Of a stretch of 24,389 nt of DNA, positions 1 through 7,939 are shown in pieces (the first letter of the stretch is position 1; every line of letters begins with the position of its first letter). Origin of the DNA: Fidelibacterota bacterium (lineage in GTDB: Bacteria; Fidelibacterota; UBA8477); assembly GCA_021734045.1 (NCBI GenBank), contig JAIPJR010000045.1, forward strand, positions 1-24,389, written 5' to 3'. A program made the translations under genes and the position numbers. Below the pieces are notes generated by a model. That model saw only the letters and a program-made list of their open reading frames with translations, was not told the origin of the DNA and made no database searches.

Positions 1-81
1 CATTAGTTTGTCACATCCAAACATGCTGATTACCATTAAAATTACGAAAAGCACGGGAAAAAATCTCTTTCGTTGAAACAC
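1..81 (-). CDS. Partial lipoprotein, N-terminal 27 codons only
   Basis: The gene runs off the left edge of the window, so only the signal peptide is visible. It starts with GTG at 81, preceded by a GGAG Shine-Dalgarno (complement of 89-92) 7 bases away. The translated start is a basic patch (QRKR), a hydrophobic stretch of about 13 residues, then M-F-G-C with Cys at residue 23, which fits a lipobox. It begins 38 bases after the malG stop on the same strand, so it is probably the third gene of the transporter operon. Its mature function cannot be read. By position it could be a further glucan-binding or hydrolytic lipoprotein, but that is a guess. Confidence 0.6.
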   Translation of the reverse strand, partial: MFQRKRFFPVLFVILMVISMFGCDKLM

Positions 82-119
82 AGGTATTCTCCAAATCGAA
101 GGTTTATTGAGCAAGATTC

Positions 120-953
120 TTACCCTTTCACCGACCCCAGGGTCAATCCGCCTACCAGATAGCGGGTGAGAAATAGAAACAGGGCCACCGCCGGGATTGA
201 AACCACCAGTGCACTGGCAGCATACAGTCCCCATTCGGTGGTCATATTGGCCTGGAAATTTTTAATCCCCACTGGCAGGGTGAACATATTCTCATACTGC
301 AACACCTGCGCAGCGACAATGTACTCTGTCCAGGCCGCCATGAATGAAAACAGCGCCGTGATAACCAGAGCGGGGGTGGCTATGGGCAAAATCACCTTGT
401 AGAACGCACCAAACCGGCTGGCTCCGTCAATCCGTGCCGCTTCTTCCAGGCTATAGGGAATCGTGTCATAGTATCCCTTCATCTGCCAGATGCAAAAAGG
501 CAGTGCCGTGGACGTGTAAATCACGATAAGACCCAGGTAGGTATTGATGAGGTGAAGTTTGGCCAGCATGATGAATAGCGGCAAAAGCAGCATGGTGGCC
601 GGGAACATCTGCGTTACCAGCAGGCTCATGAGACTGGCTTCCCGGCCGGGAAATTTATAGCGTGAAATGGCATAGCCGGCAGTGGAGGCTAATGCCACCC
701 CGGTGAGCATCACCACCCCGGTGACCAAGATAGAATTCCACATCCAGCGCAGGAATGAATGTTCAGTGAATAATTTGATGTAATTGTCAAAGGTCCAATT
801 CTCCGGAATAATGGCCAGACTTTCATTGAGCAGATTATCACCAGGACGGATGGAGATGGAAATGACCCTTAGGATGGGGTAAATAGACCAGGTTAAAAAC
901 ACGATCAGAATCGCATAAATCACGATGTACTGGAGGACACTGGTTCGTTTCAT
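120..953 (-). CDS. malG: MalG-like sugar ABC transporter permease
   Basis: A 277-residue inner-membrane permease of the binding-protein-dependent sugar importer family (MalG/CUT1 type), which would form the translocation pore with the MalF half. About six membrane segments are visible. The cytoplasmic EAA loop that docks the ATPase is clear at about residues 160-180 (EEAARIDGASRFGAFYKVILP). The reading frame is open upstream to 1187, but ATG at 953 is chosen because a perfect AGGAGG (complement of 963-968) lies 9 bases before it and because the extension overlaps the upstream gene and looks unnatural. The stop is TAA. It follows the MalE-MalF fusion by 13 bases. No MalK-type ATPase lies in the window, so the ATPase must be encoded elsewhere or shared. 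The sugar specificity is inferred from the amylase neighbours. Confidence 0.9.
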   Translation of the reverse strand: MKRTSVLQYIVIYAILIVFLTWSIYPILRVISISIRPGDNLLNESLAIIPENWTFDNYIKLFTEHSFLRWMWNSILVTGVVMLTGVALASTAGYAISRYKFPGREASLMSLLVTQMFPATMLLLPLFIMLAKLHLINTYLGLIVIYTSTALPFCIWQMKGYYDTIPYSLEEAARIDGASRFGAFYKVILPIATPALVITALFSFMAAWTEYIVAAQVLQYENMFTLPVGIKNFQANMTTEWGLYAASALVVSIPAVALFLFLTRYLVGGLTLGSVKG

Positions 954-962
954 AAGCAATAC

Positions 963-968
963 CCTCCT
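963..968 (-). promoter_or_regulatory. Shine-Dalgarno of malG overlapping the upstream stop codon
   Basis: AGGAGG on the minus strand, 9 bases before the malG ATG at 953. It overlaps the TAG stop (967-969) of the MalE-MalF fusion gene. This arrangement suggests coupled translation of the two permease halves and settles the malG start. Confidence 0.8.
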
Positions 969-3276
969 AATACGCCGTGCGGGTCGCCCCGCTGCGCTGC
1001 ATGAATTTAATGGAAAAGGCTGCCAGCATGAGGAAAATGACAAAACTGAATGCCGCCGCGTAACCATAACGATACAGATTGAATGCCGCCCGGTACACAA
1101 AGCTGACCAAAATATGGGTCTGATCACCCGGTTGCCCACCATTTGAAACCAGCCATACCACATTGATGTTGTTGAATGTCCACACAATTCCCAATGTAAT
1201 GGCTGGTAGCATCACCGGTTTTAACAATGGCAGGGTAATTTTTTTAAACTGCTGCCAACTGCTGGCGCCATCAATCTCCGCTGCTTCGTAGAGCTCTCGG
1301 GGAATGGCCTGCAATCCCCCCAGCGCAATGACCATCATAAACGGAATGCCCAGCCAGATATTGGTGATAATGGTGGCTAAAAAGGCATTGGTGGCGTCGG
1401 TGAGCCAGGGAATCGGCTGCATTCCAAACAGGTTTCGCAAAATCAGGTTAATGGCGCCGGAATCGGTGTTGAACATCCCCCGCCAGGTAAGGGCTGTGAT
1501 ATAACTGGGCACCGCCCAGGGCAATACCAGAATTACCCGCATGATACCCTTCCCCCACAGCGGCCGATTCAATAGCAGAGCCAGGAATACACCTACGGTC
1601 ACGTGCACCACCACGTTGGATAGCGTCCACACGATCGTGCGCCAGAGAAAATGATAAAAATTGGGATCGGTAAAGACTTTTCCGTATTGGCCAAACCCGA
1701 TTATCCGCCAGGAATTCACCGTGGTCATACCCATGTTGGAGAGGGAGATGACCAAATTATAGCCGAATGGAAATACCACCACCGCAAAAAGGAAAACGGC
1801 TGCCGGTAGAACCATCCACACGGCGAAACGGGCATTGCGGGTGGTACCACTTTCCGGATTTTTGAGCAAGGGTTTGATGAAACCGCTCACCAGTTTGTAC
1901 AGCGCCCAAATCGCCAGCAGAATACCCAGCGCGTACACCAGCGCCACCATAATGCTGTTCCAGATCGTGGACTCTTCCTGTCCTTCATAAAGTTCGCCGA
2001 TTTTCTGGACCGCTAATTTCTGCATGTACGCGGCACCCTCTTCCGGGGTCATATTACCGCCCAGAACATTCTGATAAGCGGGTCGCATGGCATCCCAGAT
2101 GGCGCGCATTTCGGGTCCAATGGGCATTGCCCGTCCCAATTCCACCTGGCGAATTGAGGTGGAAATAACCGGGTCATCCTGCACTTCAGGTAAATTTCTC
2201 ACGGAAAACCGGGTGGGAATAATGGACGTCCGTCGGGCGAAGTCCAATTGGGCAGCCGGGCTGGTGAGGAATTCGATGAGCTTCACCGACTCCGCCAATA
2301 GCGTATCATCCAGGTAAGGGTTCAGCCAGTACCCCTTGGTAGCTACCATGGGCGCCGGGTATTTACCGGTCACAGCATTCACCGGCAGAACCGCCAGGCC
2401 AAATTCCACATCCGGGGATTCCATGTATTTAGCCCAGGCCCAGGCACCATTGATCAACATCGCAGCTCGCCCGGTATTGAATTTTGAATCGGCGATATCA
2501 TAATCACACTCACGGGGGATGATTTTGTATTTGTCCCGCAAATCCACCACAAACTGGAACGCTTTTACCGCCGCGTCATTGTCCAGGGTCGGATTGCCAT
2601 CCGCATCCATAATCCAGCCACCGAAGGAACTGTAAAATGGTACGAAGAAAAAAGGCTCGGTGTAATTCCACACCAAACCGTACTGATCGGTTACGCCGTC
2701 ACCGTCAATGTCCAGGGTCAGTTTTTGCCCGAATTCAATTAATTCATCCAGCGTTTGGGGCGCCCGGTCCAGCCCAACCTCCTGAAACAATCGCTTGTTC
2801 CACACCAAGGCCAGATGATTACCCAGTTCGTCCCCGATTTGATACAGATGACCGTTGTAATTCGTCAGGCCGTTGGGATCAAAGTCGCTGAGAAAAGTGG
2901 CGTCGAATAGGGTTTCAAGGGGTTTGATAATCTGCATCTCGTCCAGCGCGCCGGTAAAATCACTGGGGCCGTATAAAATCTCGGGACCACCGCCGGTGAA
3001 TGCTGCCGCCGCCTGGTAGCCCATCCGCAGCTCTTCATTCTCCTTGTAGAGTAATTGAATCTCCACACCAGGATTTTCCTGCTCGTACTGATTGACGAGA
3101 TCCTGGAGTACGGCGCGACTGGGAGCAGGACGCTGGTGCCAGAGATGGATGGTTAAGGGCTCCTCCGCCGCCAGGGTAACGGAAAAATATCCCAGTATGC
3201 CAAGGGCAAGAATCCGGCGAATCAGTCCGCACCACATTGGTCTTAATCCCCTGCCATTCGCCGCGCATTTTTTCAT
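967..3276 (-). CDS. MalE-MalF fusion: solute-binding protein joined to sugar ABC permease
   Basis: A single 769-residue protein. A basic signal peptide (about residues 1-37, ending near TLAAEE) is followed by an extracellular solute-binding domain of the maltose/CUT1 type (about 38-432). A connecting membrane helix follows (about 438-465), then a MalF-like permease with about six helices (about 483-769) and the EAA loop EAAEIDGASSWQQFKKITLP at about 664-683. The topology is coherent: the binding domain is periplasmic and the extra helix returns the chain to the cytoplasm. ATG at 3276 has GGGGA upstream (complement of 3282-3290 region). The frame stays open through both domains with no stop. 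These two proteins are normally separate in the maltose family, so the fusion is unusual. The likely substrates, given the neighbours, are malto-oligosaccharides. Confidence 0.9.
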   Translation of the reverse strand: MKKCAANGRGLRPMWCGLIRRILALGILGYFSVTLAAEEPLTIHLWHQRPAPSRAVLQDLVNQYEQENPGVEIQLLYKENEELRMGYQAAAAFTGGGPEILYGPSDFTGALDEMQIIKPLETLFDATFLSDFDPNGLTNYNGHLYQIGDELGNHLALVWNKRLFQEVGLDRAPQTLDELIEFGQKLTLDIDGDGVTDQYGLVWNYTEPFFFVPFYSSFGGWIMDADGNPTLDNDAAVKAFQFVVDLRDKYKIIPRECDYDIADSKFNTGRAAMLINGAWAWAKYMESPDVEFGLAVLPVNAVTGKYPAPMVATKGYWLNPYLDDTLLAESVKLIEFLTSPAAQLDFARRTSIIPTRFSVRNLPEVQDDPVISTSIRQVELGRAMPIGPEMRAIWDAMRPAYQNVLGGNMTPEEGAAYMQKLAVQKIGELYEGQEESTIWNSIMVALVYALGILLAIWALYKLVSGFIKPLLKNPESGTTRNARFAVWMVLPAAVFLFAVVVFPFGYNLVISLSNMGMTTVNSWRIIGFGQYGKVFTDPNFYHFLWRTIVWTLSNVVVHVTVGVFLALLLNRPLWGKGIMRVILVLPWAVPSYITALTWRGMFNTDSGAINLILRNLFGMQPIPWLTDATNAFLATIITNIWLGIPFMMVIALGGLQAIPRELYEAAEIDGASSWQQFKKITLPLLKPVMLPAITLGIVWTFNNINVVWLVSNGGQPGDQTHILVSFVYRAAFNLYRYGYAAAFSFVIFLMLAAFSIKFMQRSGATRTAY

Positions 3277-3638
3277 CACATGTCCCCTGTAAAAAGTGGC
3301 CCGTCCTGTGAGTGGCAACGCTTGATATTATGATTTGCCACTGCGAATAAACCATCAAAAAATGTCAGTTGATAAATATACTTTTTCCCAGGTAGCATCC
3401 AACGATCAAGCGGAAGAATTTCATGCCCCATCAGAGGTTCCGCTGTTCGAATCATTGCCCGATAAAAATCTTATTTACAAAGGTCTCCAGCCAGCCGGAT
3501 AGCATGATAATCACAGATATTTGCGTGGTGAAATCCTGCAATATTTTTAAATTTACACACCCATTATATGAATCTGAAATGAACATCTTTTTTTACCACA
3601 TTTTTCACACCACCTTTCATGACAAACCGGGAGATATC
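3277..3638. promoter_or_regulatory. Divergent control region between transporter operon and secreted amylase
   Basis: These 362 bases hold no convincing gene. The amylase frame is open upstream to an ATG at 3423, but that extension has no signal peptide and no ribosome site. A weak sigma70-like promoter for the transporter can be read on the minus strand: TATATT (3375-3380) and TTGGAT (3397-3402), spacer 16. No promoter for the amylase was convincing. Two inverted copies of CGCTTGAT lie at 3319-3326 and 3405-3412 and may be regulator half-sites. Confidence 0.4.
3375..3402 (-). promoter_or_regulatory. Candidate promoter of the malEF-malG operon
   Basis: On the minus strand TTGGAT, a 16-base spacer and TATATT (5 of 6 to the sigma70 -10 consensus). 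It would give a leader of roughly 90 bases before the ATG at 3276. The -35 match is poor, and FCB bacteria often use a different -10/-33 consensus, so this is tentative. Confidence 0.25.
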
Positions 3639-6600
3639 ATGACTACCCTAAAAACCAATTTAAGCTTGTTTTTCGCCATCTGTTTGATGGGTCTGAATGC
3701 CGGACTTTATGGACAAACCGTGCCCATCACATTTCACTTCGATCCGCCAGTGGACAATTTTGAGGTGGTGCGGTTGGTGGGCAGCTTCAATGGCTGGAAC
3801 AATGCGGATAATAATCTTGCAATGACAGATACCGATGGTGACGGCGTTTTCATCCTAACCACACCACTGGCAATGGGCGTTGACCACAATTATAAGTTCG
3901 TTCTGGACGCAGATTGGGGTCAATCATTCACCGATCCGGATAATCCCCGGGTGAATGTGGCCGACAACAACAACTCCATCATCACCGTTACCGACCCCAA
4001 TATCACCTACCTCCTGCCCCGGGGCATTACCAGCGCCGGAGACCAGTACGTGGATATCTCCGACACAGGCGAACCGTTGCGGGCAGTGATTGATTTTACC
4101 GCGGGAAATCCCATCGATTTGTCGGAGATGGTATTGACCTATGATGATGTAACCATTGATAACCCGGGGCAATATTTTGACGAAGCCACCCATGAATTGT
4201 ATTACGAGTTACCTGAAACGCCCACAATCGATGAACACACCATCTCGCTCACCGTCTCCTCGGCTATTGATACGATTACCAAAACAGCCACCTACCGCTA
4301 CGATCCCAGTATGGTGGTTTACCATGTCCCCACCGATTTTTATTTCGATACCCACAACGCCCGGAATCCCTTCTTCACGGTGGATATCAATGCCGTTTCG
4401 GTCATGGGTCCCTTCAACAACTGGAACAATCAATTCAATCCTATGCAGGATATGAATTTTGACGGCGTGTGGGAAACCACTGTCCCGCTGGAACCCCACG
4501 GGTGGCAATACAAATTCCAGGTGAACGGGAGTCTGTGGGTGAACGACAATGACAACCCGCATTTCAATCCCGATAATGCGGATAACAACTGGATCGAAGT
4601 GATCGTGGATTCCCTGCCTGGCATAAAGTTACTAAGCCCCATGGAGAATCAGGTTTTTGTGAATGACGAGTCGCTGCCCGAATCCATTAACCTGGAGGCT
4701 CTCTTGCGTCCGGGCGTGCTTGGCGAGGGTGTGAATGAAGCTTCCCTTGAAGTGACACTGAATGGAAATGTGCTTACCCATGCTTATGACGCGGAAACCG
4801 GTCAGGTCAGTGCCATTGCGCTGAACATGGAATCCGGCGTAAATACCCTGACGGTTAGCTTTGCCAATGGTTTGGGAGAAAGCGTTTCCCAGACTTACAC
4901 TGTGGGCTTGTTCGATCCCAATACCGGCTTTCACGCTGTGGACGGTATTGCTGATGTTCAATACACGCCACCGTCAGGCATGACAGTGGACGAATTGGAC
5001 ATCCGTGGGTTCCACCTGGCAGCTATAGGCACGAATCATGACTCGCTTTTGTTCACGATTAACATGGCAGAAATCGGTGACCGCACACGCCTGGGACTTC
5101 TGATTACCAATCCGGTTTCTGATCTGGTTGAAGATTCACTGGGATTGGATTTGGAGCTGCCGGACTGGGATACGGAAGGCATTTTCACCATTCTGGCTGA
5201 TCCCAACAGTTCATTATTCAACGCGGAGCGGGAAAATCGCTTTCAGGAGCGGCGCGATCCGGTGACTTATGGCAATTACAGCGTGAGTACGGATGCGGCG
5301 GCATTAAGTGAAAACACCTTCGAGTTTGTTCTGCCGCTGGCCTATCTGGATAGTTTATTGGGCGGGTGGAATCAGCAGCGTACCTTCATGCTCTTCTCCT
5401 ACGCGGTGAGCGCGGACGGAAGCGGTCAAGGTACTGAAATTACCGCAGAGCAGGGTGGAATCGATGGTCCTGAAGAGGCGGATATTTATGATGCCGCATT
5501 TATCCGCAGCAGTTTCTGGCAAAACCGGATTTTATCCAACTTCATCCCAGCCGGATCTGCCCATGGTCCGCGCCTGACGGCTCTGGATGGTATCGGGCGA
5601 GGACAGGCAATTCTCACCGCCACGGATGTTTCCGACAGTCTCGCCACATTCGGACCGGTCATCACCTTCCTCACACCGGCGGTCAGCTATTGGTACAATT
5701 CTGTGGACATCGCCTGGACTGTGAGTGATAGTCTCACCACCAGTGCCACGGTTATTTTTAATGGCGCCGAACATGAGGTGCTTGCTGAAAATGGCGTATT
5801 CACCTACCCGGCCTCACTGGAAGAGGGCGAAAATACCGTTGTGGTACGTGCAGTGGGAAGTAATGGATTTTTAACCACCTCCACCCCGCAGTTCTATACC
5901 TATGTGGTAAACCATAACCCCAGTGTGTTCATCACCGCCGAGACCAATGGCCGCGTCATGACACTCACGGCAAACGGTTTTTCGCCGGACTCCCTCAATC
6001 TCAGTTACCTATGGTGGGGTGATCCGGATAATCCGGCACCTATCAGTATTTTACCCTTCAGCTACACCTCCATCACCCGGACCATTCCCGACGCCAATGG
6101 GGAGTATTTTTTCAATGTCCGTGCTAAGGATAGTGAAAACCGTACCGCTGAAGCGCGCTTCCTCATCACGGCAACCGACAGTGGTATCACTGCCGCTGGT
6201 ATAAATGATCACGCTGCCTGGATTGACACGGCGGTTTTTTATGAAATCTATCCCCGCTCCTTTTCAGAGCAGGGTGGATTTTCTGGTATTCAGGCGCGGA
6301 TTCCTGATATGGTTGATCTGGGAATTAATGCGGTGTGGCTCATGCCCATTTTTGACGGACCCACAACGCACGGATATGAAATTACGGATTATTACGCATT
6401 TGAGCAGGATTATGGTAACGCGGCTGAGTTTGAAAATTTAGTGACTGAACTTCACGACAATGGCATTCGCATCATTCTGGATTTTGTGGTGAACCATACC
6501 GCCATTGGACATCGGTTTATGCAGAATGTTTTCGAATACCACGAATATTCACCCTGGGCGGAGTGGTACATTTGGGAGGGTCAGCCGGGGAATTCAAGTT

Positions 6601-7832
6601 ATGAGTACTTCTTCGACTGGGCTTCACTGCCCAATCTCAACCATGTGAATCCTGATGTAAGGAAGTACTTCATTGATGTGGCCAAATACTGGGTGGAAAA
6701 TTTTGATATTGACGGCTACCGCTGTGATGTGGCCTGGGGTGTAGAAGAGCGCACGCCCCTGTTCTGGCCCGAATGGCGCCAAGCACTGAAAAATATCAAG
6801 CCGGAAGTGTTTCTGGAGGCGGAAGCCTCTTCCGCTCAAACGGTTTATTACGACCAGCGGTTTGACGCCGCCAATGACTGGGAACTGCGCAATCGTATTT
6901 TAGAAGCGATCCAGGGCACCAACACCATCGGCGCCATGGATGCTGAGTTGCGCCGGGACTATCCCAGCCACGCTCGACCGTTCCGATTTCTGGAAAATCA
7001 TGACGAATCCCGTATGGCAGCCGCGTATGACACGGAGCGCTCCAAGCTGGCACACACCATTATTTTCATGGCCAATGGCGTCCCGCTCATCTACTCCGGT
7101 GGTGAAGTTGGGGAACTCACTGGCCGGGGTCTGATTGACTGGAGCGATCCTGGTGGTGTTCGTCCTTACTTCAAGCGATTGGTTCAGATTCGGAAATCAT
7201 TTTTGAGCAATGACCTGGCAATGAGCCGCATTTCCAACAGTGATATGTCTGATATCTACAGCTTTGCCTCCAGGCATGATGGAAATACGCTGGTAACGGT
7301 GGCGAATTTCCGCTCCACTGATGCCACGGACCTCACTGTAGATTTGTCGGGATTTGCATTTGAAGGTGACGGCCCCTATTACCTCTCTGACCTCATGAGT
7401 GGTGAAGTCATCACCGTTCCCGGTGATGCAGCGGATGCGGTCAACATCCCGCTGAATGGTTATGAAGCACGGGTTTTCTACTACAACGCTCATATTGTGA
7501 ATATTGCCGAAATTCCAGATGAGGGTCATGGGATTAAGGAATTTGAACTCCGGCAGAATTACCCCAATCCATTCAATCCGGCAACCACCATTCGCTATAG
7601 CCTGCCAACACCTGCAGAGGTTACCCTCACTATTTATGATATTACCGGTCGGGAAGTAACTCGCCTGGTGCGTGCATCACAGGGGAGCGGTAACTATCAA
7701 ATTATGTGGAACGGTCAGGACCGGTATCAGAACCAGGTAGCATCCGGTATTTATTTTTACCGGTTTATGGCTCGTGACGCGGCAGGCAGCATCGTAGCAC
7801 AGGAAACCCGACGAATGTTATTGGTGAAGTAA
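3639..7832 (+). CDS. Secreted multi-domain GH13 amylase with two CBM48-like modules and T9SS sorting domain
   Basis: This 1397-residue protein should hydrolyse alpha-1,4-glucans outside the cell. ATG at 3639 follows GGGAG and opens a clear signal peptide ending near LYGQ. In order: CBM48/E-set module (about 22-115, GSFNGWN), Ig-like segment (135-225), second CBM48-like module (230-325, GPFNNWN), Ig-like (328-425), DOMON/glucodextranase-C-like region (430-670), two more Ig/PKD-like domains (671-850), GH13 barrel (857-1285) and a C-terminal T9SS type A domain (1300-1397, RQNYPNPFNPATT). The GH13 motifs are intact: DFVVNHT near 947-953, nucleophile D1030 in GYRCDVAWG, acid/base E1062 in LEAEAS, and D1122 in ENHDESR. 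The DOMON-like assignment is less certain than the rest. It diverges from the transporter operon, so co-induction is likely. The exact GH13 subfamily (amylase, neopullulanase) is not resolved. Confidence 0.92.
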   Translation: MTTLKTNLSLFFAICLMGLNAGLYGQTVPITFHFDPPVDNFEVVRLVGSFNGWNNADNNLAMTDTDGDGVFILTTPLAMGVDHNYKFVLDADWGQSFTDPDNPRVNVADNNNSIITVTDPNITYLLPRGITSAGDQYVDISDTGEPLRAVIDFTAGNPIDLSEMVLTYDDVTIDNPGQYFDEATHELYYELPETPTIDEHTISLTVSSAIDTITKTATYRYDPSMVVYHVPTDFYFDTHNARNPFFTVDINAVSVMGPFNNWNNQFNPMQDMNFDGVWETTVPLEPHGWQYKFQVNGSLWVNDNDNPHFNPDNADNNWIEVIVDSLPGIKLLSPMENQVFVNDESLPESINLEALLRPGVLGEGVNEASLEVTLNGNVLTHAYDAETGQVSAIALNMESGVNTLTVSFANGLGESVSQTYTVGLFDPNTGFHAVDGIADVQYTPPSGMTVDELDIRGFHLAAIGTNHDSLLFTINMAEIGDRTRLGLLITNPVSDLVEDSLGLDLELPDWDTEGIFTILADPNSSLFNAERENRFQERRDPVTYGNYSVSTDAAALSENTFEFVLPLAYLDSLLGGWNQQRTFMLFSYAVSADGSGQGTEITAEQGGIDGPEEADIYDAAFIRSSFWQNRILSNFIPAGSAHGPRLTALDGIGRGQAILTATDVSDSLATFGPVITFLTPAVSYWYNSVDIAWTVSDSLTTSATVIFNGAEHEVLAENGVFTYPASLEEGENTVVVRAVGSNGFLTTSTPQFYTYVVNHNPSVFITAETNGRVMTLTANGFSPDSLNLSYLWWGDPDNPAPISILPFSYTSITRTIPDANGEYFFNVRAKDSENRTAEARFLITATDSGITAAGINDHAAWIDTAVFYEIYPRSFSEQGGFSGIQARIPDMVDLGINAVWLMPIFDGPTTHGYEITDYYAFEQDYGNAAEFENLVTELHDNGIRIILDFVVNHTAIGHRFMQNVFEYHEYSPWAEWYIWEGQPGNSSYEYFFDWASLPNLNHVNPDVRKYFIDVAKYWVENFDIDGYRCDVAWGVEERTPLFWPEWRQALKNIKPEVFLEAEASSAQTVYYDQRFDAANDWELRNRILEAIQGTNTIGAMDAELRRDYPSHARPFRFLENHDESRMAAAYDTERSKLAHTIIFMANGVPLIYSGGEVGELTGRGLIDWSDPGGVRPYFKRLVQIRKSFLSNDLAMSRISNSDMSDIYSFASRHDGNTLVTVANFRSTDATDLTVDLSGFAFEGDGPYYLSDLMSGEVITVPGDAADAVNIPLNGYEARVFYYNAHIVNIAEIPDEGHGIKEFELRQNYPNPFNPATTIRYSLPTPAEVTLTIYDITGREVTRLVRASQGSGNYQIMWNGQDRYQNQVASGIYFYRFMARDAAGSIVAQETRRMLLVK

Positions 7833-7857
7833 ACTTGTGAAAATTTGATGCGAATCA

Positions 7858-7884
7858 GGAGCGGATTGTAGCCAGGACCGCTCC
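7858..7884. terminator. Hairpin between convergent genes, possible bidirectional terminator
   Basis: GGAGCGG (7858-7864) and CCGCTCC (7878-7884) form a perfect 7-bp stem with a 13-base loop, in the gap between the converging amylase and esterase genes. The trailing T run is short on both strands, so an intrinsic terminator is plausible but not certain. Confidence 0.45.
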
Positions 7885-7939
7885 CGCTTTAATCTGAAAA
7901 TTTACCGGAAATCGTGATGCGTATTCTGAGGGGAAAAAT

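Noticed and set aside
954-1187. Upstream extension of the malG frame to 1187
   Set aside because: It overlaps the fusion gene, has no membrane or signal character, and the ATG at 953 has a perfect AGGAGG.
1890-1990. Possible frameshift joining two genes (malE and malF)
   Set aside because: The frame is continuous, the linker forms a sensible membrane helix, and no ribosome site or start is seen for a separate malF. Kept as a real fusion, subject to read checks.
3423-3638. Upstream extension of the amylase frame to ATG 3423
   Set aside because: It would bury the signal peptide at residue 73, and no ribosome site precedes it.
7541-7600. PNPFNP-coding stretch as a DNA repeat with 9530-9580
   Set aside because: The similarity is at protein level (T9SS sorting domain), not a nucleotide repeat or recombination site.
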